This document shows, piece after piece, positions 40,198 to 49,910 of a stretch of 64,000 nt of DNA (within the stretch, counting starts at the first letter, position 1; each line of letters starts with the position of its first letter). This stretch comes from Aplysia californica (Eukaryota; Mollusca; Gastropoda; Aplysiida; Aplysiidae). The notes below the pieces were generated by a model. It ran no database searches and was not told where the DNA came from. It saw only the letters and a list, made by a program, of their open reading frames with translations. Made by a program: the position numbers and the translations under genes. The stretch spans positions 360,855 through 424,854 of the forward strand of contig NW_004797633.1 of assembly GCF_000002075.1 (NCBI RefSeq). Reading direction: 5' to 3'.

Positions 40198-40740
40198 ATG
40201 CTCTAAACTATAGCTAACATTGACAATTAAAGTGGGACTGCAAAATACACTCTAGCATGTTGTGTGTATACTATGATACATTATGCTCATGTACTGCAAC
40301 ATTCGGTTCCACAGACCAGCATGAAAGTCATGACGTAATTCATATCTTGCTTATCACTGTTCAGTGTCCAGGGGGAAAAGTATGACTGTAATGTGTCTGC
40401 ACTTTCGCTGATGATCCACGACCAGAACACTTGAAGCCTAGGCATTATTTTACTCATCGACACGGTTCACGCTTAATTATTGTAAAGCACTTTTCTTGCT
40501 AAATTTATATATATATATATATGCTTTACACGAATTTTGACTTTTTATATCCACCGCAAATTATTAGTTTGTGAGATGTATGGATATTTTCACATGAACT
40601 ATGTACAATAAAACCAATGACGTAGTAAAATTTGACTTGTTTTTTAACATGGGGGGTTCATACCCCCTCCCCCCCGACCTAAAAAGAATCTTGGGGGTTC
40701 AGGGGGGCATCCCCCCTGTACAGTGTATACTGTTTGTTTT

Positions 40741-40975
40741 GGTAGGTGTTTACACTTACTGCATAAGGTTATATGAGCGCGCGGGACATACCAAACATTT
40801 TCGATTGATGGGAAATTTTGAATTTTGACCGGATGTTGGCTGAAGCCTTCTCTTATCAATTTTGGACCACCAAGGGATCTTTAACGTGCGCGACTTGCAC
40901 ACAGGACCTCCGCTACCTGGATTCGAACCCGGGACCTTTGAAAGCGAACTAACCACTCCGTCACCACGCCACTGT
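40741..40975 (-). mobile_element. tRNA-derived SINE, shorter copy
   Basis: The sense head includes GGTCCCGGGTTCGAATCC (B box) and is followed by AAAGATCCCTTGGTGGTCC and the tail GCGCTCATATAACC. It is of the same family as 18862-19345 but lacks the pyrimidine-rich middle. Confidence 0.75.
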
Positions 40976-41647
40976 AAGCTTCAGGCTTTAAAAATACTGC
41001 AATAGTGCTTTGCCGTCGTGTCTCCACCGTGAACGACAACAAAGTGGGAATCCCTCAATGATGTCAAACAAGATGGCTGTTACTATAAATATCGGCCATG
41101 GGCGTACACCTGTCGTTCTCAAGTTATTCGCATGTTCATGACGCCCTGAATCATCCACCATTGGCACAGAGGTACGACTGAAACACTACGGTCGCTCAAA
41201 GTTCGAAATGAAACAGCACAGGAATACTCCGAATACATGAGTGAAAAATAATGCTGCAGTGGTCCGAATGCAACAGAGTTTACAGAGGGTGAAGGCAGGC
41301 ACAGCAAAACAGCCCTGGTCGACAAAGCCTTGCTCGTTCAGTACGCGGAACACAACTTCTATCCTCTCCTCCCGAGGTGTGCGGACAGTTTGAGAAATCA
41401 AAGTCGTTCAAAGAAACAAGGAAGTCCAGAAGAAGGCCAAGGCGGGAAGAGGGGTGGGAGGGGGTGAAAAAAAAGCAAAAGGGTAGGAAGTGAAGTGAGC
41501 AAGATCATTCTTAAATTGAAAACTACATTCAGGGCGGCCTGTGAACGTAGCCACTTTAATTTAGTTTTTTTTAGGTCTAGAATCTAAAGAATCTAGATCT
41601 AGTACTAGTAGATCTATCTAGTTTTACAGTATTTGCAACACAAATAA

Positions 41648-42571
41648 CAGTAGTCTCCGCCTAAGATCCCACCGCTTACGATCCCGGTTCGCTTAAGATC
41701 CCGCTGTTTTAAGAAAACAGCATTTTTACTATACAAAAGTCACCCCTAAGATCCCGCTCTGATTCACTCTGAAGGTCTACATTCGGCTAAGATCCCGCAT
41801 TTCAGATCATAATTTGCGGAACAATAACGCGGGCGGGACGGCTGATCAACCAAGGGTGAAAAGTTGAGATCAATTAAGTGTCCGTCGCGTCAAAGATCAG
41901 CCACTATCGTGAATGTGATCACATACACGTTGTAAAACTCGATGAAGCGATACAATGTTTGCCCCAGACGGGATCACACCGGGGTGTGAACTGACCAACC
42001 CGTTTGTTTTCCCCGAACATCGCACTCACACCTGGTCCTAAGCTGTCCCCCTAAACTTACATCACTCGCTGGGTGGATAGGGCCAACACGTTCGCTCCAG
42101 GCAGGATCACATTGAATTGTGAACTCTTCCCTGACCATTGCAGAAGTTGTCTCTACTCCCGAATTTGCGAGACAGACTGAATTTTAATTGGTGTGTACAC
42201 AACGTAGAGATCTAATGGTGTGTAACGACAAAGGTGGTTGGGGGGAACTCGGTCAGAGATGGAAAGCTATAAATTTTCGACAGGTAAAGGGGAGGGGCAA
42301 CTGGATAAGCATAGATCTTGAGACTCATGATAGGATAATAAGTGAAAATGGCATGCCTCATGCCACTGTGCACTGTGATAGGTCATCAAGGTTAACCACT
42401 CTTTGCTCGCCATACGTCTTAAACCCACCAAGTTCATTTTACAATGGAGGGAGACCATTTTATCGATTGTGAGCCTTAACATGGGTCACGCTAGATTCTT
42501 CCCTGGGTTCGTCGGTTAAGATCCCGCATTTCCTTGCTCCCGAGCACCGGGATCTTAGGCGGAGACTACTG
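41648..42571. mobile_element. Tigger/pogo-like DNA element, uninterrupted copy
   Basis: The ends are CAGTAGTCTCCGCCTAAGAT and its inverse (42552-42571), with TA following the right end. The left part holds several repeats of TAAGATCCCGC. At 924 bp it has no transposase. It is homologous to 33837-35278 in opposite orientation and lacks that copy's LINE. Confidence 0.8.
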
Positions 42572-42616
42572 TATAGCCTATTTAGATCTAGATCTATAGA
42601 TCATTTATAACGAAGT

Positions 42617-43265
42617 GACTATTTCTCCGAACGTTCGGGAAAATAAACTTGAACTCTATTTCTCTGAACAGTTTCCGTTCTCGAGATTTTTTGGTTTTTT
42701 GCGAGATTTAGGCGTCATCTTTCATTCTCTGCCATTCTGCGAGACCTCGGAAGAAGCATTTTTTTTTTGTGGGTGGGGCAACGTTCCCAGACTATACTCC
42801 ATTTGAAAATGCCTTCAAAAGGTACTGCAAGAAAACAAGACAGATCAACCTTGGCAGTTACAACCTATTTTGCATTTAGTTAAAATCCTTTCGTTAAAAT
42901 CCTTTCATGTAAACAAAACAAAAATCCCGTTCACGCCTTACACACACAACATTCACAGATGGGCCACTCCATTCGCAAACAACCAAAATATCTGGAGAAC
43001 GGAAACCATTCGGAGAAATAGAGTTCAAGTTTATTTTCGCATGCATTCGGAGAAATAGAGGCGGCCATTTTAAAAAAACCCCCCCCCCCCCCCCCCCCAT
43101 TCACATCTTACACCTTACACACACAGACACACACACACATGAACACTCACACATGGGCCACTCCATTCGCTTATTATCAACAAATCTCGAGAACAGAAAC
43201 CGTTCGGAGAAATAAGAGTTCAAGTTATTTTCCCGAACGTTCAGAGAAATAGAGCCGGCCCATTT
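42617..43265. repeat. Inverted/direct repeat cluster around a poly-C tract
   Basis: CTATTTCTCCGAACGTTCGG (42620 region) recurs inverted as CATTCGGAGAAATAGAG near 43022 and CGAACGTTCAGAGAAATAGA near 43238. The blocks 42931-43072 and 43099-43265 are direct copies of each other, separated by 20 C. This fits a MITE with long ends that later duplicated. The family is unknown. Confidence 0.55.
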
Positions 43266-43271
43266 TTATAA

Positions 43272-43494
43272 ATGCCAAAGACTGGAGATGTTACAAGAGA
43301 GAAGCCTATCATCCTAAGAAAAGGAGGGGAAATAGGCCTATGGGCGATAGAGTTGTAATTGTTCGCATTGACAGTAGGATATAATCTAGTCATAGATCTC
43401 TAGCTCTTAGTCTGTCTTAGACAAAGGAAAAAAGGAGCAGACCATAATATCAATATACAATATCAGAAAATCACCCACCAACCACCCACTTCCT
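43272..43494 (-). mobile_element. Diverged short-SINE copy
   Basis: Scattered family matches (GGAGATGTTACAAGAGAG, AGGAGGGGAAATAGG, CCAACCACCCACTTCC) occur in the right order, but there is an insertion in the middle and the tail is lost. Confidence 0.5.
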
Positions 43495-44048
43495 AAGGCC
43501 CTAAGGACAGGGTCTCTGCCACTAATATAACCACTAGAGAGGATCTATACTATGTCATGCCTATCTCTATGGCTTGCCTCACTTGCCTGTTTATTTATTT
43601 ATATTTTGAAACATTACAAAATTACGTCTCTGGATTAGGATTCTTTGATTCCTGAGTCCTCCACAAATCTATTGTCTGGATTTCTATTACTTCATCAGAC
43701 TCAAAATATGTTTCATTCAACAACGTGTATCAATGCAATAGTGATTTGTAGAGTTCTTCTACCACGTAACACACTCTTCTGTCCACCCGACTGTTATCAG
43801 TTGAGAGAGTCAATCCAGCCAGTCAGTGTGCGTCTCGTGTCGTGTTCAGACTTCATTGACTGCTACTGCCGGATCACACATGATAGCCCACACGCAAGAC
43901 AAACTTTCTTATTTTTTTATCACATTCTAGATCTAGATCTACAAAAAATATGATTGGATGTCTTAAACACAATGTAATAAAAGAAGTGTACCATTCTCAC
44001 TTCAATTGTAATTTGTGAAGAAAGACATTCAGGGCCAATAATACTTAC

Positions 44049-44111
44049 GAGGCACATCGATTTCTGAATGTGAAGTGATGGGGTCAATCTGCGTGTTTGA
44101 ACACTTCCGGT
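44049..44111 (-). promoter_or_regulatory. Candidate GANAB promoter and 5' UTR exon
   Basis: Read on the minus strand, an ETS-type motif ACCGGAAGTG (44111-44102) is followed about 50 bp later by a consensus donor, CTC|GTAAGTAT, at 44049. Housekeeping promoters often carry ETS sites near the start of transcription. Splicing to the acceptor at 38160 would give a 5.9-kb first intron. Against it, the exon contains an ATG that would open an out-of-frame upstream ORF across the real start. This is inference from motifs only. Confidence 0.35.
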
Positions 44112-44264
44112 GTCGTTGTACAAACAAGGGGAATAATATTCATGTATCTTCAAACAGGTGGCGCTGTCAAATGTTCCATTTGTACCCTCTTTACAAAAGA
44201 TCTAAGAATAACAAAAAAATATTATTTGAATCAATTTTTGATATTATGATACTCGAGTTCTTCA

Positions 44265-44294
44265 ATGTTGTTGTTGTTGTTGTTGTTGTTGTTT
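44265..44294 (+). repeat. (GTT)n microsatellite
   Basis: About nine perfect GTT units just upstream of the candidate GANAB promoter. Confidence 0.9.
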
Positions 44295-44624
44295 TAACAT
44301 AAAAGCATCGAAGATATAACTGACCGAAAGATAATTGTCCGTGATACAAAAAGACCATCCAAACAACTTCCGTGGTGGAGTCCCAAGAGTTCATGAATGC
44401 AGTTGACTCCACCAAGGAGCTTACTTTTAATCTCATTGATCGTGATTCCCGAAAGTCCAGAAGACAACCAAAGATCGTACATAATAATACGATCTTTGAG
44501 ACAACTTTCGCGGTTCAGCTAAAACAGACCCCAAAAAAATGAAACCCTGCCCCCCCCCCCCCCCCCCCCAAAAAAAAAAAAAAATAAAAACAAAAACAGA
44601 ATTATTTCTTTCTTATGTAAAATA

Positions 44625-45200
44625 TGTTTTATGGCGCTCGCAACTGCAAAAGGTCATAAGAGGGCGCGGGACAAATACATTAGTTTGGTTGGAATTAGAA
44701 TTTTGCCTGAGTGGCGGCCGAAGCCTACTCTGCGCGCTCATATGACATGCAGTTGCGAGCGCCGCCCAAAACTTATTTTAAAAATACTTCTCATATCGAG
44801 TTTGGACCACCAAGGGATCTCATGCGCAACTTGCACAAGGTCCTCCACGTGTTTCGCCCTTATCCAATAAGACTAGGTGTTAGATTTTACCTACCCTAAG
44901 ATCAGGAATGTGGCTGAAAGACAGCAGTAGGATAAGGAGCCATTGGCCATGGGAGTAACAGTAGCTAGCTACAAAAGCTGCAGAACGACAGAACGATTCA
45001 GGAGCCCAGAGGAGGGCAAAGGGTTGTGGGGGTAAGGGGGCAGAAAGTGGCGACGAAAGCAGACGGTAGAAAGGTTAGAGAGCAGAAAAGGAGGTAAAAG
45101 AAGAACATTCTTGACAAGAACATTTTTCTGTCGCTGTCAGGTTTCGAACTCGGGACCTATTGAATGAGATACGGACACTGTATAACCTTGATTAAACCAC
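44625..45200 (-). mobile_element. tRNA-derived SINE with a duplicated tail
   Basis: The reverse-complement body matches 18862-19345: B box CCCGAGTTCGAAACCTGACA in sense, and AGATCCCTTGGTGGTCC. At its 3' side the shared tail occurs twice in opposite orientations (44630-44665 and 44738-44770), making a palindromic end. A second insertion or an inversion of the tail could explain this. Confidence 0.7.
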
Positions 45201-45404
45201 GAAAGCCCCCTACCAGAGATCTGTTAGAAGTAATCGTTCTAATTTTATGAAAAGCAAGAACAAACAAGCATGAATAATGAATATACATTCATTGATACCA
45301 TCATCTATAAAAGCTATTCAGTCATTGTCAATCGTGCGGGAATAACATTATGACTATTACCTTTAAAACAGCATGAAATACATACATAGGCTATATCATT
45401 ATGC

Positions 45405-45620
45405 CGGGTCATCAGCATTGCCTTTCTCACCAGGGATCAGGATAAGGGCCACGAACATTTACACTTTTCACCTTTCCCTATCCCGGGCCATATAGTCGCT
45501 TGATGTCACTCCATGTCTTCCCACTTTTCTGTACATCCATTTCCGTGACTCTTCTACAGGTTCCACGTGGTCTTCCCCTTGATCTTTTACCCTGTTGGTT
45601 CCAATCTAAGGCCGTTCCCA
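45405..45620 (-). mobile_element. LINE ORF2 C-terminal fragment, decayed
   Basis: Minus-strand pieces in shifting frames read GKRSRGRPRGTCRR and QKSGKTWSDIKRL. These match the common metazoan LINE end GRPR.TWRR...KTW.EIK.LA.DR. Several frame changes and stops are present. It ends at a GDEED-like position with no clear poly(A). An adjoining direct duplication (AAGGCCGTTCCCAGAGTGGC / AAGGCCGGTCCCAGGGTGGC) lies at about 45608-45745. Confidence 0.65.
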
Positions 45621-45831
45621 GAGTGGCTCTGTAGATCTTTCCTCGTTATGCAGCTGCTTGACTTCCTGCAAGTGTGTCCAATCCATCGCCAAAGCCTAAG
45701 GCCGGTCCCAGGGTGGCTCTGTAGGTCTGACCTGTAGCTCGCCTGGCTCGCACCGTGCAAATGAATGTATACATTATCATGTGCTAAAGCAGCGTCGCTG
45801 TGTCGTCTGTTTTTTGTCAGCTGAGCTGCGC

Positions 45832-45943
45832 GATTGGTCAGACGTGCTATTCAACAGTGTTGTAAAAATGGCAGACATGTGTCGCCCCGCTTCGAGTTTA
45901 TTTTCGACTGAAACTCTTCACAGATCATCAGAATCAACAAGAA
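45832..45943 (+). promoter_or_regulatory. Candidate promoter and first exon of a + strand transcript
   Basis: An inverted CCAAT box (GATTGGTCA, 45832-45840) lies in a locally GC-richer segment. An ATG at 45868 opens 25 codons (MADMCRPASSLFSTETLHRS and on) ending at a consensus donor AGAA|GTAAGTA at 45943. I recognise no protein. It could be a 5' exon of the MRCK gene or of an unseen gene. Joined to 61119 it would read out of frame with MRCK, so for MRCK it would be leader only. Confidence 0.35.
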
Positions 45944-47044
45944 GTAAGTATTATTAGGTGCTTTACTATTAAATATTGATGCTAGCATCAACACTTGGCC
46001 ACAAAATCATTCAGAAATGCACTTTATCATACTTTGAAACTTCGAATCGAGAGGTTGACTTAGTTTCGACTGTTGTCGTAGGCCTAGATCTAGGTGTGCT
46101 TCTCTAGACTCTCTCATTGTAACCAATGTAAACTAGGCTATCGCCGCGCGCAGCTGCAAGTGTGTCTGTGTGTGTGGAGGGGGGGGGGGGGGGGCTGCAT
46201 TTGGTACATGACATAAAAAAGAGTTGTCCCGTCTTAGTATAATTGGTCTTGGATTACACAGTACCTAAATATAGCAAGGCAGACCCGTCAGTTGCACACC
46301 TACACACGTCAACACACAGTGCAGCTGTGCTGAGACTCAGCGAGTGTGCCTCGCGCTCGCTGAGACACAGGCACCAACCCACAGTGCGGCTGTGCTGACA
46401 CGCACACGGCGTGCGCCAGGCCAGCTACAGGTCAGACACTATTAAACAATGAAAACTACTTACGGGTTTTAATTAGTATATAATTATCTCCCTTTGAAGT
46501 TTCTTAGTGACTTACGGGATTTATAAGCACTGACATATAGCTTTCTTGCATTGTCTTTCGAATTTTAGATTGCAACATTTCTGTCGCTATTTGTGTAAAC
46601 AATGAACTGTATGAATGAAAAGAGTCTATATTTTAAGACAATATGTCATTTTAAAATGTGACATAGGACATTATGCAAATATAACATAGTCAATTAATGG
46701 CCTTAAGGGAAAGAATAAAGGTTACCCTCCTTGTATAATAGAGCCTGTTATTTTTACCCCCTCTTACACAATAAGGAATACCTGAAATTATTTAAATATA
46801 TGAATTCTGCAATAACCTGACCTGATAGATGAAAACTAACAACAAATTTGGATTCAGCACATCATTTTCCAAAATATTTGACAGCTTTCGTTGCTAAGCC
46901 TTCTTCATCGTTGATCGGTGGTGCTGTCTCGAAAGCAGGGACGAAACCTATGTGCATCATCTTTAATTATAACAGCCCGTCCGTAAATACGTGCCTGAGC
47001 AGGATGCCCAATACAACCGCAGAGGAGAATAATAGTTCTCCAAC

Positions 47045-47545
47045 GAAATAGAAAATTTTGAAGAATTAAAGTTCAAGGTGACTTGTGCTTTCTGCTGTGG
47101 CCGAAGAGACCATTTCTGGCAAAGAAACATTTGCTACATTTAGAACATAATATATAAAAGCCCCACTTTCACATGCGATGCGTGCGCAGCTTTTAGGTTT
47201 CTATTTTGGTTTCAGCATTTCTTATCCGTGAAGCCTCATTTTATATGATTTGCTGCCCACTGTGACTGCTGCTCTCCAGCTAGGAGTCAGGAGCTAAGTT
47301 CTCAGATGTTGAAGTTTATATTGAAGTCCTTCAGGTACATTTTCAGGGTGTCATTGTAGAGCGCTTTTTTTGATGCGTCATATCTTACGCTTCCTTGAGG
47401 AACATCCTTTGGAATTCTGACATCAGACATTCTTTCGACAAGGCCAGGCCAGTGAAACGGAATCCTTTTGAGCTTTGAAAACAGACTCTTGCCATTTGCC
47501 CTTTTGAGAAATGTCTTGAAGGGCGCTAGCAGCAGGTTCAACTTC
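47045..47545 (-). mobile_element. LINE ORF2 C-terminal fragment with zinc-finger end, decayed
   Basis: The minus strand reads LKRANGKSLFSKLKRIPFHW, then MSDVRIPKDV and LYNDTLKMYLKDFNIN. These follow the LINE pattern LRW.GHV.RM.D.RIPK...RYKDTLK.NLK. After a stop, CSKC.KCFFARNGLFGHSRKH continues the usual C2H2-like finger (CSKC.R.F..RIGL.SH.R.H). Several stops show that it is dead. A C-rich run lies directly to the right. Confidence 0.75.
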
Positions 47546-48416
47546 TATCCTCCCCCCACCCCCACCCCCACCCCCCACCCCCTCAGTGAGAAAGAGCAGC
47601 GCAAACATCAGACTCACTTTCGCTCCTGGTACATGTGTATCTGATGGCTAAACAAAATGGCATCATCTTTAATCAACACGCATTGAGCAGGAATAGTAAA
47701 GTACCGAAAAAAAAAACCCCATGGTATTTGCTACATTTTTCTTCTTCACCGCCGCTTTTTCAATAGTTGGACAATTGCCTCATGGCACTTTTGTGCAACA
47801 AAGCTCTGTCTCTTAAATTGCCATTCTGCCTACCTGCCTGATTTCTTTTTGGTTCCAAGCCAGGTTTCTCTGTTTTGTTCCCATTTCCTGTAAGGTCTTC
47901 CCATTCGATCCCCTCTTTCCTTTTACAGCGTTCAAAAATTTGTTTCTCGTGTGAATCATGGTGTTTGATATGACCATATTGACATTCAGTTGCAGTTTCA
48001 TATTGCGTCTTAGAGGAGTGTTGGCTTTTCAGTGGAACAGATTGATAGCCTTCTACTTTGGTTTATTTGAAGGTATAATTTTCGAGCCCTCCGGATTGTC
48101 CACACAACACGGGTAATAATAATAATAAATATGCTGCTAATTTCAATTTTCTACCAAAAATACTCAATGCGCATTACATTACTAAAAATATCACACCTAA
48201 AAAAATAATGGACATGGGTGTACGTAAAACATAGTATTATGCATATATACATTATACTATGTATAAAAATTTATATTAGAAAAATAGTCAAGCAGTGAGC
48301 TAAAAATATAGAATGCAATAGATTGATTAAAAAAAACGACAACTCACGAACGGTCACAATAAAATTGAAACTAGAATAACGAAAAACATTCGCTCTCTAT
48401 AATTAAAAAACATTTC

Positions 48417-48418
<2 letters not shown>

Positions 48419-48500
<82 letters not shown>

Positions 48501-48524
48501 TACACACACAATCACACACACACA

Positions 48525-48582
<58 letters not shown>
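48419..48582. repeat. (CT)n(CA)n compound microsatellite
   Basis: About 30 CT units pass directly into about 50 CA units with a few interruptions (ATA, ATC). It lies in the 3' part of the LINE at 48116-49900. Confidence 0.97.
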
Positions 48583-48587
<5 letters not shown>

Positions 48588-49317
48588 GTGCGCTATTTTT
48601 TTTTCAGTCTCAAGATTGTCCATACACGTGTATAATTATACAGTTCATCGTTTTGACAGGTATGCATTTGTGAAAGAAATGCGCTGGAGATGTTTTGGGA
48701 AAATGCGAATAGTTAGGGCACTCCTTATTTTATTTGGGAGTTCGTTTCGTACATAGGGAGCAGGGACCAAAGAATAATTAAAAAGGAACGCTCGCCATAT
48801 GATTTGTGATTTTGTTTTGGATTCTAAGAATTAGATTGCCAGTGACTGATCTTAGGGCACTGGGTGGGTGATAATATAATTCCAGGAATTATTTTAGATA
48901 AATATGACTAATACATTTAAAACAGAAAACGGCAGTTTTGCATTTGATCCCTTTTTTTTACTGGCTGCCGGTGTATTTCTTTCAGAATTGGTGTTAAATG
49001 CGCTGATTTTTTTTTTCATTATCATGCTGCTTAATTGACTTTGGAGTACATGTACTTGCAACTTTTAAAAATAGCTTTTCCCACGTTAAACCAGATAAAA
49101 TAGCATTGCAGTAATCTAATTTTGATAAAAATCAGTACTAATGTCTTGGATGCTGCTTTAGTAAAATAATTCCGTACACTGCCGATTTTGTTTAGCTGAA
49201 AATATATAATTTTGCTGATCTGGCTAATTGAAGAGGCCAGACATAAGTGCCATCATAATCCAACTGAACCCCTAAATTTTTAAGACTTCTTTTTTAAACA
49301 ATGGTATGATTATTGAT

Positions 49318-49500
49318 TTTTAGTTATAGTAGAGGTTTTACAGCGCTCGCAACTGCATAATGTCATATGAGCGTCAGGAGATTAGAGGTGTTACAAGAGA
49401 GTAACAAACATAAGAAGGGGAGATATAAGGACGATATAGATGTTTGATAGGAAAGAAGAATTTAAGCAAACCACACCAGAGCACCCGCCAACCACCCACT
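49318..49500 (-). mobile_element. Short SINE inserted in the LINE, perfect 10-bp target duplication
   Basis: GATTATTGAT flanks it exactly (49308-49317 and 49501-49510). Removing one copy and the SINE restores continuity of the LINE sequence. This gives the cleanest view of the family: 183 bp, head AGTGGGTGGTTGGCGGGTGC, tail ending AACTAAAA. Confidence 0.93.
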
Positions 49501-49910
49501 GATTATTGATGTCAATTTGTAGTTCTGGAAGATTTGTAATGGCTTTTGTATTTCCACTCAACATTATTTCCGTTTTTTTTTCATCTTTCAGTTTCAATTT
49601 ATTACCGGTCACCCATATTTTTAATTCCCGAAAACATTGCTCAGTAGAGTCGACTAAAAGTGATATTTGATCGAAATCAACAGACTTATGTATCTGAGTG
49701 TCATCAGCATAAAAAAAGAAGGGAATTCATGCCATACGTTACCGTCTTAAAATAATCAGTAGGTTATTCCCAGACAGCATGTGTCTATCCTACACTGTAA
49801 ACAAGACAGGTCCAAGAATACAGACCCCTGGGGAACACCAAATCTGAGTAAAACGTTATAGACTGAACGCGTGCTTCCAAACACAACCATATATTTACAC
49901 TATTAGTTTA

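Larger units (their letters stand above)
48116..49900 (-). mobile_element. CR1/L2-type LINE, 5'-truncated and decayed
   Basis: Minus-strand reading pieces include the polymerase YADD core (49711-49700) within LFYADDTQIHKSVD, then KLKDEKKTEIMLSG, KNLGVQLDYDG, LDYCNAILSGL and PSALRSVTGNLIL. All are landmarks of the reverse transcriptase and post-RT region of CR1/L2-like LINEs, in order. The 3' end near 48131 carries (ATT)n. A CT/CA microsatellite occupies 48419-48582 and a SINE is inserted at 49318-49500. Confidence 0.8.

Noticed and set aside
41119-41401. Minus-strand ORF (TVRTPREERIEVVFRVLNEQ and on) as a GANAB leader exon
   Set aside because: It looks protein-like over a short stretch, but no good donor follows in the right place and I recognise no family.
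46848-47051. Small + strand protein of 67 codons
   Set aside because: Its right end lies opposite the zinc-finger end of the decayed LINE at 47045-47545, and there is no similarity to a known protein.
48354-48623. 89-codon minus-strand ORF of Cys/Val and Arg/Glu repeats
   Set aside because: It is simply the translation of the (CT)n(CA)n microsatellite.
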